From Microbacterium ureisolvens (GTDB taxonomy: Bacteria > Actinomycetota > Actinomycetes > Actinomycetales > Microbacteriaceae), in assembly GCF_019511645.1 (NCBI RefSeq), contig NZ_JAEUAX010000004.1, positions 248,001 to 312,000 of the forward strand: a stretch of 64,000 nt of DNA, in the 5' to 3' direction. The notes beneath the pieces were generated by a model, which ran no database searches, was not told where the DNA came from, and saw nothing but the letters and a program-made list of their open reading frames with translations. A program made the translations under genes and the position numbers. How positions within the stretch are numbered: position 1 is the first letter of the stretch; every line of letters begins with the position of its first letter. Of the stretch, positions 24,373 to 33,174 are shown one piece after another.

Positions 24373-25887
24373 ATGCTCCGTCGCACCGCCCTCGCCGCAG
24401 CGTCGCTGCTGACCGCCGGTCTGCTCGCCCTCACCGCCTGCAGCAGTGGCGGCGGAAGCGCTGCGCCGACGACGCCCGGCGAGCCCGATCCCGACGCTTC
24501 GGTCGCGATCCGGCTGGTGCTCGAGCCCAGCAATCTCGACATCCGGGAGACGGCGGGATCGGCGCTCGACCAGATCCTCGTCGACAACATCTACCAGGGC
24601 CTTGTCGCGCGCACGCCCGAGCAGGACATCGTCCCCGCGCTCGCGAGCGACTGGACCGTCTCCCCCGACGGCCTCACCTACACCTTCACGCTCCGCGAGG
24701 GCGTGACGTTCCACGACGGCCAGGCGCTGACCCCGCAGGACGTCGTGTGGTCGCTCACGACGCGGCGCGACACCCCCGAGTGGCGGGACTCGGCGCGTCT
24801 GGCGAACGTCACCTCGATCGCCGCCGAGGGCCAGGACATCACGCTCACCCTCAGCGAGCCGGACTCGAGCCTGCTGTGGAACCTCACCGGCCGGGCGGGC
24901 ATCATCCTCAAGGAGGGTGACACCGTCGACTACAAGACCAAGGCCAACGGCACAGGTCCGTTCGTCCTCACCCAATGGCGCCAGGGCGACAGCATCACGT
25001 TCGCGCGCAACGACGCCTACTGGGGCGACGCGGCCGGCGCCGCAGAGGTCGTGTTCGAGTACATCCCCGACAACCAGGCCGCGCTCAACGCGGCGCTCGC
25101 CGGCGAGGTCGACGTCTTGACCGGCTTCGACGCGAACCTGAAGGAGCAGGTCGAGGCGGGCGGCGACTTCGCCCTCGTGCTCGGCCAGTCCACCGACAAG
25201 GGCACGCTCGCGTTCAACCAGTCGTCGGGCCCGCTCGCCGACCAGCGCGTGCGGCAGGCGATCCGCCAGGCCATCGACCACGACGCGATCATCGAGGCGC
25301 TCGGGTCGGGGCAGACCCAGTACGGACCGATCCCCGAGCTCGACCCCGGCTACGAGGATCTGGCGGACGTCGTGCCGTACGACCCCGAGGCCGCGAGGGA
25401 GCTGCTCACGGAGGCCGGTTACGAGGACGGCCTCGAGCTCACGCTGACCATCCCGAGCTTCTACTCGACGACGATTCCGCAGATCCTGGTGTCGGACCTC
25501 GACGAGGTCGGCATCACCCTCGACGTCGACTCGGTCGACTTCACCACGTGGCTCACGGACGTCTACACCAATCACGACTACGACCTGAGCTTCGTGCTGC
25601 ACACCGAGGCGCGCGACTTCGAGAACTGGGCGAACCCCGACTACTACTTCACCTATGACAACCCCGAGGTGCAGGAGCTGTACGCCCAGTCGCTCGCCGC
25701 GACCGACGAGTCCGAGGCCGCGGACCTGCTCACGCAGGCGGCCCGCATCGTCTCGGAGGACGCGGCCGCCGACTGGCTGTACAACGGAGCCTCCGTCGTC
25801 GCGATCGGGAGCAACGTCTCGGGCATGCCCACCGTCAACGTGAACGAGCGGCTCGACGCAGCCGAGATCGCCAAGAGCAACGGGTGA
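24373..25887 (+). CDS. Oligopeptide-type ABC substrate-binding lipoprotein
   Basis: A 504-residue family-5 extracellular binding protein. Signal peptide with lipobox LTAC (about residue 22), then LVDNIYQGLVARTPEQDIVP, ALASDWTVSPDGLTYTFTLR, EGVTFHDGQALTPQDVVWSL and RNDAYWGD, all hallmark SBP-5 segments. It captures oligopeptides or similar ligands at the cell surface. First gene of a tightly coupled five-gene transporter operon; its stop overlaps the first permease by 4 bp. RBS AAAGGA. Dipeptide, nickel or other substrates cannot be excluded. Confidence 0.92.
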   Translation: MLRRTALAAASLLTAGLLALTACSSGGGSAAPTTPGEPDPDASVAIRLVLEPSNLDIRETAGSALDQILVDNIYQGLVARTPEQDIVPALASDWTVSPDGLTYTFTLREGVTFHDGQALTPQDVVWSLTTRRDTPEWRDSARLANVTSIAAEGQDITLTLSEPDSSLLWNLTGRAGIILKEGDTVDYKTKANGTGPFVLTQWRQGDSITFARNDAYWGDAAGAAEVVFEYIPDNQAALNAALAGEVDVLTGFDANLKEQVEAGGDFALVLGQSTDKGTLAFNQSSGPLADQRVRQAIRQAIDHDAIIEALGSGQTQYGPIPELDPGYEDLADVVPYDPEAARELLTEAGYEDGLELTLTIPSFYSTTIPQILVSDLDEVGITLDVDSVDFTTWLTDVYTNHDYDLSFVLHTEARDFENWANPDYYFTYDNPEVQELYAQSLAATDESEAADLLTQAARIVSEDAAADWLYNGASVVAIGSNVSGMPTVNVNERLDAAEIAKSNG

Positions 25888-26834
25888 TCCGGTACACGCT
25901 GACCCGATTCGCCCTGCTCCTGCTCGGGCTTCTCGTCGCCAGCGTGCTGATCTTCGTCACCCTCCGGGTGCTCCCCGGCGACATCGCGCACCTCATCGCC
26001 GGTGTGGGGTCCACCCCTGAGCAGCAGGACGCCATCCGGGAGCGGCTGGGCCTTCACCGCCCGCTCCCCGAGCAGTACCTCTCGTGGATCGGCGGGCTGT
26101 TCCGCGGCGACCTGGGCACGTCGCTGCTGACGGGCACGAGCGTCGTGGACGAACTCGCCCAGAAGGCGGAGGTGACCGTGCCGCTGGGCATCCTGTCGCT
26201 GACCATCGCCGTCGTGATCAGCGTGCCGCTCGGCGTGCTCTCGGCGATGCGGCGCGGGCGCGCCTCGGGCACCGGACTCAGCGTCGGCGCGCAGACCCTC
26301 GCCGCGGTACCCGTGGTGTGGGCGGGCATGATGCTCGTCGTGGTCTTCGCGGTGTGGCTCGGCTGGCTCCCCGCGCAGGGCTTCCCCCGGTCGGGGTGGA
26401 GCGATCCGTGGGCGGCGCTGCGCTCGCTCATCCTCCCCGCCCTCACGATCGGCATCGTCGAGGGCGCCATGCTGCTGCGGTTCGTGCGCAGTGCGACACT
26501 GCAGGCCGTCGGGCAGGATTTCGTGCGCACCGCCGCGGCGAAGGGACTCACGCGGGACCAGGCGCTCATCCGTCACGGCCTGCCGGTGGTCGGACTGTCG
26601 GTGATCACGGTGCTCGGCCTGCAGGTCGCGGGCATCATCGTGGGCGCCGTCGTCATCGAGCAGCTGTTCTCCCTCCCCGGCATCGGCCGCATGCTCGTCG
26701 CCGACGTCGCCGCGCGCGACCTGCCGAAGGTGCAGGGCGAGCTCCTCGCCCTCACCGGCTTCGTGCTCATCGTCGGCTTCGTCGTCGACCTCGTGCACCG
26801 CGTCATCGACCCCCGGCAGCGGGAGGCGTCGTGA
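25884..26834 (+). CDS. ABC transporter permease, DppB type
   Basis: A 316-residue six-helix permease. MIRYTLTRFALLLLGLLVAS begins the DppB-type N-terminus, LVIFVTLRVLPGD-like sequence follows, and the EAA loop is RTAAAKGLTRDQALIRHGLP. It pairs with the DppC-type protein to form the membrane channel. The GTG start overlaps the SBP stop by 4 bp. Confidence 0.93.
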   Translation: MIRYTLTRFALLLLGLLVASVLIFVTLRVLPGDIAHLIAGVGSTPEQQDAIRERLGLHRPLPEQYLSWIGGLFRGDLGTSLLTGTSVVDELAQKAEVTVPLGILSLTIAVVISVPLGVLSAMRRGRASGTGLSVGAQTLAAVPVVWAGMMLVVVFAVWLGWLPAQGFPRSGWSDPWAALRSLILPALTIGIVEGAMLLRFVRSATLQAVGQDFVRTAAAKGLTRDQALIRHGLPVVGLSVITVLGLQVAGIIVGAVVIEQLFSLPGIGRMLVADVAARDLPKVQGELLALTGFVLIVGFVVDLVHRVIDPRQREAS

Positions 26835-27811
26835 GCCCTTCGACGAGCTCAAGGAGCGGGGACGCGCCGGAGAGCCTGGCGGGAGCGGATGCTGCGCCCC
26901 CGGCGCCTCCCGCACCGCGACGCCGGTCGCGATGGGCGTGGCTCGCGCGGCTGTGGGCGCTGTCCACCGGACGCTTCGGGCTCATCGTGGTCGCGGTCGT
27001 CGGCCTCACGGCGATCGTCGCCCGCTTCTGGACGCCGTTCGACCCGCAGAAGGTCGACATCGCGAACCGCTGGGCGCTGCCGAGCTGGCCGCACCTGCTC
27101 GGCACCGACGGCTCGGGCCGCGACATCCTCAGCCTGCTGATGGCCGGCGCCCGCACCACCGTGTTCGTCGCGATCGGCGCCGGCGTGATCGCGACGATCA
27201 TCGGCATCGCACTCGCCGCGCTCGGTGCCCTCACCGCGCGGTGGGTGCGCGAGTCGGTGGCGGTGTTCGTGGACATCCTCATCGCGTTCCCCGTGCTGAT
27301 CATCGCGATGATGATCTCGGCGGTGTGGGGCGGATCGCTCTGGGTCGTCATCTGGGCTGTCGGCATCGGCTTCGGCGTGAACATCGCCCGGGTCACGCGG
27401 CCGGAGCTGCGCCGCGTGCTGCACAGCGACTTCGTGCTCGCGGGGCGCGCGTCCGGCCTCACGCCCGCGCAGAACCTGTGGCGGCACCTCCTTCCCAACG
27501 TCGCGCCGGTGTTCATCGTGCAGCTGTCGTGGGGCATGGCGGTCGCCGTCCTCGCCGAGGCCGGCCTGTCGTACCTCGGATTCGGCGCGCCGGTGACCGA
27601 GCCGTCGTGGGGACTGCTGCTGGCGCAGCTGCAGCAGTTCATCGCCGTGCACCCGCTGTCGGTGGTGTGGCCGGGACTCGCCATCACGATCACGGTGCTG
27701 GGGCTGAACCTCCTCGGCGACGGCCTGCGCGAGGCCACCGACCCGACCCTGTCGCGCAGCCCCTTCGCGACCCGACGTGCGCGCCTGCACATCCCGGAGG
27801 TGGTCTCATGA
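26831..27811 (+). CDS. ABC transporter permease, DppC type
   Basis: A 326-residue permease with an N-terminal cytoplasmic extension rich in Ser, Pro and Ala (to about residue 40), then LLGTDGSGRDILSLLMAGAR, the DppC signature, and the EAA loop LAGRASGLTPAQNLWRHLLP. The extension is encoded by DNA (26837-26857) resembling a short mobile palindromic repeat, and it is likely dispensable. GTG start, 4-bp overlap with the previous gene. The last codons overlap the next ATG. Confidence 0.92.
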   Translation: MSPSTSSRSGDAPESLAGADAAPPAPPAPRRRSRWAWLARLWALSTGRFGLIVVAVVGLTAIVARFWTPFDPQKVDIANRWALPSWPHLLGTDGSGRDILSLLMAGARTTVFVAIGAGVIATIIGIALAALGALTARWVRESVAVFVDILIAFPVLIIAMMISAVWGGSLWVVIWAVGIGFGVNIARVTRPELRRVLHSDFVLAGRASGLTPAQNLWRHLLPNVAPVFIVQLSWGMAVAVLAEAGLSYLGFGAPVTEPSWGLLLAQLQQFIAVHPLSVVWPGLAITITVLGLNLLGDGLREATDPTLSRSPFATRRARLHIPEVVS

Positions 27812-28641
27812 GTCTCGAGGTGACCGACCTCGCGATCGACATCGGCGACCGCCGCGTCGTCGACGGCGTGTCGTTCGCGGTGCCCGACGGCGCGCGCATC
27901 GGACTCATCGGGGAGTCGGGCTCGGGCAAGTCGCTCACCGCCCTCGCGATCCTGGGGCTCCTCCCCGACGGTGCGGCGGCGTCGGGGAGCGTGCGCTGGA
28001 ACGGGCAGGAGATCCTGGGGCTCTCGGAGGCGGAGCTGGCGGAGCTCCGCGGCGACGAGATCGGCATCGTCTTCCAGGAGCCGCGCACGGCGCTCAACCC
28101 GATCCGCACCGTCGGCCGCCAGATCGCGGAGTCGATCCGCATCCACGAAGGCCTGTCGAAGCGGGATGCCGCCGCCCGCGCGGTCGCGGAGGCATCCCGT
28201 GTCGCCCTCCCCGATCCGCAGCGCATCGTGGCGCGGTACCCGCACCAGCTGTCGGGCGGCCAGCGCCAGCGCGTCGCGATCGCGATGGCGCTCGCCTGCA
28301 GGCCTCGGCTGCTGATCGCCGACGAGCCCACGACGGCGCTCGACGTCACGATCCAGGCAGAGATCCTCGAGCTGCTGCTGTCGCTCGCGCGTGACGACGG
28401 CATGTCGCTCGTCTTCATCACCCACGATCTCGCGGTGCTGTCTCAGATCGCGACGCACGGTGTGGTGCTCGAACAGGGACGCGTGGTCGAGGCGGCTCCG
28501 GTGTCCCGGCTGCTGTCGGCTCCGGCATCCGTCGTGACCCAGGAGCTGCTGCGTGACGCGACGGCGACGCTGTGGCGGCCGGAGGATCGCGGTTCCGCGT
28601 CGGGGGTCTGGGGCGACGCCTCCGAAGGGGGTGCGGAATGA
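27808..28641 (+). CDS. ABC transporter ATP-binding protein, DppD type
   Basis: A 277-residue ATPase. Walker A GLIGESGSGKSLTA, Q-loop IVFQEPRTALNPIRTVG (the oligopeptide-type PxxxLNP variant), signature PHQLSGGQRQRVAIAMAL, Walker B LLIADEPTTALDVTI and switch His VFITHDL are all intact. It lacks the C-terminal oligopeptide-type Cys cluster seen in full-size DppD proteins (about 330 residues), so it is a short form. ATG overlaps the previous stop by 4 bp. Confidence 0.92.
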   Translation: MSLEVTDLAIDIGDRRVVDGVSFAVPDGARIGLIGESGSGKSLTALAILGLLPDGAAASGSVRWNGQEILGLSEAELAELRGDEIGIVFQEPRTALNPIRTVGRQIAESIRIHEGLSKRDAAARAVAEASRVALPDPQRIVARYPHQLSGGQRQRVAIAMALACRPRLLIADEPTTALDVTIQAEILELLLSLARDDGMSLVFITHDLAVLSQIATHGVVLEQGRVVEAAPVSRLLSAPASVVTQELLRDATATLWRPEDRGSASGVWGDASEGGAE

Positions 28642-29435
28642 GTTTGCTCGTCCGCGGCCGAGGGCTGACGCGCCGCTATCCCGCCCCGAAGACGCAGCTG
28701 TTCGAGAAGCGGTCGTACACGACGGGGCTCGAGGACGCCGACATCGACGTGCGCGAAGGCTCGGCGGTCGGGCTCATCGGCGAGTCGGGCTCGGGCAAGT
28801 CGACACTCGTCCGACTGCTGCTCGCGCTCGACACGCCCTCCGCGGGCACCGTGGAGTTCGACGGCCAAGCGGTCGACGCAGAGGTCTCCGCGCGTTCGCT
28901 GCACTGGCTGCGACGGCAGACGGGGATCGTGTTCCAGGACCCCTATGCGTCGCTCGACCCGCGCATGAGCGTGGGCCGCATCGTCGGCGAGCCGCTGTGG
29001 GCGCTCGGCATCGGCGGCGACCGCCGCGCGCGCGTGCGAGAGGTGCTCAGGGACGTCGGCCTCGAGGCCGACATGGCCGACCGCTTCCCGCACGAGTTCT
29101 CGGGCGGCCAACGGCAGCGCATCGCCCTCGCGCGGGCGATCGTGCACCGCCCGCGCCTGCTCGTCGGCGACGAGCCGCTGTCGGCGCTGGACGTCACGGT
29201 GCGTGCGCAGATCCTCGAGCTGCTCGGCGAGCTGCGAGAGCGCGACGGGCTGACTCTCCTGCTCGTATCGCACGACATCGGCGTCGTTCAGAACCTGTGC
29301 GACGAGGTCGTCGTCATGAAGGACGGCCGGATCGTCGAGGAGGGCCCGACCGAGAAGGTGCTGCTGCAGCCCCAGGTGTCCTATACGCGACGCCTGCTGG
29401 CATCCATCCCCGTCATCGACGCCGGCTCGTCCTGA
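28638..29435 (+). CDS. ABC transporter ATP-binding protein, DppF type
   Basis: A 265-residue ATPase with Walker A GLIGESGSGKSTLVR, Q-loop IVFQDPYASLDPRMSVG (typical DppF/OppF), signature PHEFSGGQRQRIALARAI, Walker B LLVGDEPLSALDVTV and switch VSHDIG. Together with the DppD-type partner it forms the heterodimeric engine of the importer. The ATG at 28638 overlaps the previous stop by 4 bp. Last gene of the operon. Confidence 0.92.
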   Translation: MSLLVRGRGLTRRYPAPKTQLFEKRSYTTGLEDADIDVREGSAVGLIGESGSGKSTLVRLLLALDTPSAGTVEFDGQAVDAEVSARSLHWLRRQTGIVFQDPYASLDPRMSVGRIVGEPLWALGIGGDRRARVREVLRDVGLEADMADRFPHEFSGGQRQRIALARAIVHRPRLLVGDEPLSALDVTVRAQILELLGELRERDGLTLLLVSHDIGVVQNLCDEVVVMKDGRIVEEGPTEKVLLQPQVSYTRRLLASIPVIDAGSS

Positions 29436-29482
29436 CCCCTTCCGGCGGCGGCGAGGCGACCAGCGTCGTCGGAGGCCGCCGA

Positions 29483-29488
29483 TAAGTT
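29483..29488 (+). promoter_or_regulatory. -10 element of M4 peptidase promoter
   Basis: TAAGTT, then CGGAGC, then ATG at 29495. Six-base spacing fits a leaderless transcript for the peptidase-inhibitor pair. Confidence 0.5.
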
Positions 29489-29494
29489 CGGAGC

Positions 29495-30565
29495 ATGAGC
29501 CCCGGAATCGTCCCCCCGTACCTGCTCGCCCGCATCGCCGCCGTGCAGGAGGAGAACTGGGCTCGAGCGGCCGAGGCCGCGCAACGCACCCTCACGGCGC
29601 CGCGCGACTACCGTCCGGTGCGCTCTCGCCTCCGTCTGTCGATCCAGGAGCCCGGCACGCTCGTCGCGGAGGCGACGCCGGCGCCCGACCGCGAGATCTC
29701 CGACGCCGAGCACCGCGAGGTGCTGCCGGGCACGCGGGTGCGCGGCGAGGACGACCCGGCGACCGGCGACGCCTCCGTGGACGAGGCGTACGACGGGCTC
29801 GGCGCGACGTACGACTTCTGGTGGGACGCGTACGCGCGCGACAGCATCGATGGCTCGGGCAGCTCGCTGCTGGCGACGGTGCACTACGGCCGCGACTACG
29901 ACAACGCCTTCTGGAACGGTGAGCGCATGGTGTTCGGCGACGGCGATGACGAGGTGTTCCGCGGCTTCACCCGATCGCTCAGCGTCATCGCGCACGAGCT
30001 CGCCCACGGCGTGATCGAGGACGAGGGCGGGCTGCTCTACCGCGGCCAGTCGGGCGCGCTCAACGAGTCGATCGCCGACGTCTTCGGGGCACTCGCCGAG
30101 CAGCACCGGGAGGGGCAGACCGTCGACGAGGCGACCTGGCTCATCGGCGAGGGGATCTTCACGGATGCCGTGCAGGGCGTCGCGCTGCGGTCGCTCAAGG
30201 CACCGGGCACCGCGTACGACGACGACGTGCTCGGCAAGGACCCGCAGCCGGCCCACATGCGCGACTACGTCGAGACCCGCGACGACAACGGCGGTGTTCA
30301 CATCAACTCGGGAATCCCCAACCACGCGTTCTACCTCGCAGCGAAGGCGCTCGGAGGCCGCGCGTGGGAGCGTGCCGGCCTCATCTGGTACCGCGCGCTC
30401 ACGTCGGGGACGCTCCCCTCCACCGCGGACTTCACCGTGTTCGCCCGCGCCACCCTCGCCGCGGCGGCTGCGGAGTACGGTGAGGAGTCGGAGGAGGTCG
30501 ACGCCGTCCGCGCCGGGTGGACGAGCGTCGGCGTGATCCCGGATGACCGAGAAGCCGAGTCCTGA
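29495..30565 (+). CDS. Protealysin-like M4 metallopeptidase
   Basis: A 356-residue thermolysin-family zinc peptidase with HELAHGVIE (HExxH near residue 167), Glu in ALNESIADVFG (third ligand) and late active-site INSGIPNHAFYLAAKAL. There is no signal peptide. The N-terminus MSPGIVPPYLLARIAAVQ carries the PPYLL motif of the short propeptide found in protealysin-like peptidases, a subgroup that may act inside cells or leave by non-classical routes. The next gene overlaps its end by 23 bases and encodes an emfourin-type inhibitor, so enzyme and inhibitor are made together. Confidence 0.92.
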   Translation: MSPGIVPPYLLARIAAVQEENWARAAEAAQRTLTAPRDYRPVRSRLRLSIQEPGTLVAEATPAPDREISDAEHREVLPGTRVRGEDDPATGDASVDEAYDGLGATYDFWWDAYARDSIDGSGSSLLATVHYGRDYDNAFWNGERMVFGDGDDEVFRGFTRSLSVIAHELAHGVIEDEGGLLYRGQSGALNESIADVFGALAEQHREGQTVDEATWLIGEGIFTDAVQGVALRSLKAPGTAYDDDVLGKDPQPAHMRDYVETRDDNGGVHINSGIPNHAFYLAAKALGGRAWERAGLIWYRALTSGTLPSTADFTVFARATLAAAAAEYGEESEEVDAVRAGWTSVGVIPDDREAES

Positions 30566-30959
30566 CCCGACCACACCGTCCGCCGCGCCGCCGGCGGTCG
30601 AGGTCGACGTCGCGCGCACCGGCGGCATCGCCGGAATCACGCGGCGCTGGTCGGCGCAGCCGCCCGAGGCGGAGGCATCCGACTGGATCACGCTCATCGA
30701 CCGGTGCCCGTGGAGCGAGGCGGGCACCGCGACCGGCGACGACGCCGGCCATGCCCCCGCCGATGCGCGGGGGGCGACACGCCGCCGGGATCCGATGCCC
30801 GACGGTTTCGTGTGGTTCATCCGCGCGACGTGGTCCGGCGCGGATGCGCGCGAGGCCGAACTTCCGGACGAGGAGGTGGTGGGCGCCTGGCGCGAGTTGG
30901 TCGATGCAGTGCGGGACTGGAACCGGCAGAGCTCCGGCTCCGCGAGGCCAGGCCGCTGA
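30543..30959 (+). CDS. Emfourin-type inhibitor of protealysin
   Basis: A 138-residue protein beginning after a Pro/Ser-rich stretch with VEVDVARTGGIAGITRRWSA. The RTGG(F/I)AG segment is the hallmark of emfourin, the slow-tight-binding inhibitor first found beside Serratia protealysin. DGFVWFIRATWSGADA and a C-terminal helix follow, in keeping with the family's roughly 110-140 residues. It overlaps the M4 peptidase gene by 23 bases, giving translational coupling that keeps the peptidase in check in the cytoplasm. Family call from the motif and the operon position. Confidence 0.85.
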   Translation: MTEKPSPDPTTPSAAPPAVEVDVARTGGIAGITRRWSAQPPEAEASDWITLIDRCPWSEAGTATGDDAGHAPADARGATRRRDPMPDGFVWFIRATWSGADAREAELPDEEVVGAWRELVDAVRDWNRQSSGSARPGR

Positions 30960-30962
30960 CGG

Positions 30963-31574
30963 TCAGCGCGCGAAGAGGCCCTTCTTCTTCGCGGGCTTCA
31001 GAGCCTTCTGCATGTAGATCGTGCCCAGCCAGCGGCCGAATTTGAATCCCACGCGCCCCATGCGCCCGACCTCGACGAAGCCCAGCTTCTCGTGCAGGGC
31101 GACCGAGCCCTCGGCGCCCTTGTCGCTGATCACCGCGACCATCTGCCGGATGCCGACGGCCTCGCACGCCTCGATGAGCGCTTCGAGCAGGGCCCGGCCG
31201 AGTCCCTTGCCCGTGGCCGCCTGGCCGAGATAGATCGAGTTCTCGACCGAGAACCGGTATGCGGACTTGCTCGACATCGGCTGCACGAGCGCGTAGCCGA
31301 GGATCTGCCCCGACGGCGACTCCGCCACCAGGAACGGGAGCCCCTGCTTGGCGAGACCGTCGCGCTTCCTGCGCCACTGCGCCACCGACCAGACGTCCTC
31401 GTCGAACGTCACGACCGAGTTGGTGACGTAGTAGTTGTAGATCTCGCGGATGTCGGGGATGTCGCGATCCTCGACGGGACGGATCGTGAACGAGAAGGGA
31501 CGCTCGGGCTCGGGCTGCCGCTGCAGGTGGCGCGGCAGCTTGCGGCGGTCCTTCTCGTATTCCTCTTCGAGCAT
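30963..31574 (-). CDS. GNAT N-acetyltransferase (phosphinothricin-type)
   Basis: A 203-residue GNAT protein with SFTIRPVEDRDIPDIREIYN, VENSIYLGQAATGKGLGRAL (the acetyl-CoA pyrophosphate loop, (Q/R)xxGxG-like ATGKGLG) and GSVALHEKLGFVEVGRMGRV. This order matches the Pat/YncA/Bar subgroup that acetylates phosphinothricin, methionine sulfoximine or related amino acids. GWT-type GFKFGRWLGTIYMQ supports it. The substrate is not proved. Ribosome-binding site GGAGGAG before the ATG. Convergent with the emfourin gene; both stops lie in a small palindrome (about 30952-30967). Confidence 0.85.
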   Translation of the reverse strand: MLEEEYEKDRRKLPRHLQRQPEPERPFSFTIRPVEDRDIPDIREIYNYYVTNSVVTFDEDVWSVAQWRRKRDGLAKQGLPFLVAESPSGQILGYALVQPMSSKSAYRFSVENSIYLGQAATGKGLGRALLEALIEACEAVGIRQMVAVISDKGAEGSVALHEKLGFVEVGRMGRVGFKFGRWLGTIYMQKALKPAKKKGLFAR

Positions 31575-31610
31575 GTGCTCCTCCTCGATGTCTGCGGCCG
31601 GCCTGATGCC

Positions 31611-32303
31611 CTACGAGGGCAGCCGCCAGTCGACGGGATCGGCGCCCTGTCGCGCGAGCAGCTCGTTGGCCCGCGAGAACGGCCGCGAGCCGAAGAACCC
31701 ACGGCTGGCCGACAGCGGCGACGGGTGCGCCGATTCGATGATCGGCGTCGCGCCCAACAGCGGCCGCAGGTTCGCGGCATCCCGACCCCACAGGATCGCC
31801 ACGAGAGGCCTGTCGCGAGCGACGAGCGTGCGGATGGCGTGCTCGGTGACCTTCTCCCAGCCCCAGCCGCGGTGCGATGCCGGCGCCCCCGGCGCGACGG
31901 TGAGGACGCGGTTGAGCAGCATGACGCCCTGGTCGCTCCACGCCGACAGGTCGCCGTGCGGGGCGCGCGGGATGCCGAGGTCGGACTCGAGCTCCTGGTA
32001 GATGTTCCCCAGACTTCGCGGCAGCGGGCGCACATGCGAATCGACCGCGAACGACAGGCCGATCGGATGCCCCGGCGTGGGGTACGGGTCCTGCCCGACG
32101 ATGAGCACCTTGACGTCGGGCAGCGGGCGCTGGAAGGCACGCAGCACGCGGTCGCCGGCGGGGAGGTACTGGCGTCCGGCGGCGACCTCGGCGCGAAGCC
32201 GCTCGCCCAGCGCCGCGATGTCGGGACCCACCGGGGCGAGCGCTGTCGACCACTCCGGGTCCATGAGTCCGGCGTCGGCGAGCTCGGGCAGTGTCATCGC
32301 CAT
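31611..32303 (-). CDS. ung: Uracil-DNA glycosylase
   Basis: A 230-residue family-1 UDG that removes uracil from DNA. Active-site motif [20 protein letters not shown] (catalytic Asp in GQDPYP) and the leucine-loop motif [20 protein letters not shown] are perfect. [17 protein letters not shown] is also typical. The ATG at 32303 fits GGCGGAG about 10 bases upstream. A GTG at 32312 is three codons longer but too close to that site. Located immediately after the AlaX-like gene in the same direction. Confidence 0.96.
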   Translation of the reverse strand: MAMTLPELADAGLMDPEWSTALAPVGPDIAALGERLRAEVAAGRQYLPAGDRVLRAFQRPLPDVKVLIVGQDPYPTPGHPIGLSFAVDSHVRPLPRSLGNIYQELESDLGIPRAPHGDLSAWSDQGVMLLNRVLTVAPGAPASHRGWGWEKVTEHAIRTLVARDRPLVAILWGRDAANLRPLLGATPIIESAHPSPLSASRGFFGSRPFSRANELLARQGADPVDWRLPS

Positions 32304-32304
32304 G

Positions 32305-33174
32305 TCAGGCACGCTCCGCCGTCGTGGTCATGACGAGCTCGAAGCCGCCCTCCACCGGGGTCGACGTGAAGGCGACCGTCGCCGCGGCGAGCTCGCGGAG
32401 CGACGCGAGGTGGGTGCCGCCGCACGGGATCCGGGCCTCGTCGGCCGGCAGCTCGCACACCCACGCGCGGCGGTCGGCGAGCGTGTCGCCCTTGCGCTCG
32501 ATGCGCACGGCGCCGCCGGCGGCGATCCACTGGGCGAGCTGCGCACTGATCCGGGCTGCCAGGTCGTCGAGGTCTGCGAGCGCCTCGGGATCGAACCCCT
32601 TGCGCCGCAGCGATTTGCCGATCCGGTACACGTCGCGCGAGCCGTCCGGGAGGATCCGCGATTCCTGGAGCGCGAGCGCGTCGAACGCCGGCGCGCCGAG
32701 CGCGTCGGTCTGCACCTGCTTGCGCCAGGCTCCGGCCAGCGCCGCGTCAAGCGCGAGCGAGGCCAGGTGGCACGCGGTGTGCCCCGCCGACAGGGCGGCG
32801 CGGTAGCCGGCATCCACCGTCACCTCGACCGTGTCGCCCGCCGCAATCGCGGCACCGTCCTCGACGATGTGAGCGACGACGAAGGTCCACCCTTCGGTGC
32901 CGGTGCGCACCGGGACGTCCGGGCCGAGCAGCAGGCCGTCGCCCTGCGTCGCGCCGACGACCGCGTCGACCACCGCGAATTCGCCCGCGCCGACCCGCAG
33001 CGTTCCGCGGTCCGCGGGCTGGTCGGGCCACGCGGTGTCGACCGGGTGGAACGCGGTCTGGTCGAGCACGACGGCCGACCGCCCGTCGCCGGCGTCGGCG
33101 ACGTGGACCACGGTGCCGCGGGAGGAGACGGCGCCGGAAGGGTAGGTGACGACGGTGCCGCTTGTGAGGGTCAC
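32305..33174 (-). CDS. Alanyl-tRNA editing protein (AlaX-type)
   Basis: A 289-residue stand-alone editing domain related to AlaRS. The zinc motif is [12 protein letters not shown] (HxxxH) with [12 protein letters not shown] (CxxxH). The N-terminal part has [20 protein letters not shown] and DRGTLRVG, in place of the usual FYPxGGGQxxD. The protein would hydrolyse Ser- or Gly-tRNA(Ala) to prevent mistranslation. The GTG at 33174 overlaps the SDR stop by 4 bp, so it belongs to one operon with the SDR gene and ung. Confidence 0.87.
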   Translation of the reverse strand: MTLTSGTVVTYPSGAVSSRGTVVHVADAGDGRSAVVLDQTAFHPVDTAWPDQPADRGTLRVGAGEFAVVDAVVGATQGDGLLLGPDVPVRTGTEGWTFVVAHIVEDGAAIAAGDTVEVTVDAGYRAALSAGHTACHLASLALDAALAGAWRKQVQTDALGAPAFDALALQESRILPDGSRDVYRIGKSLRRKGFDPEALADLDDLAARISAQLAQWIAAGGAVRIERKGDTLADRRAWVCELPADEARIPCGGTHLASLRELAAATVAFTSTPVEGGFELVMTTTAERA

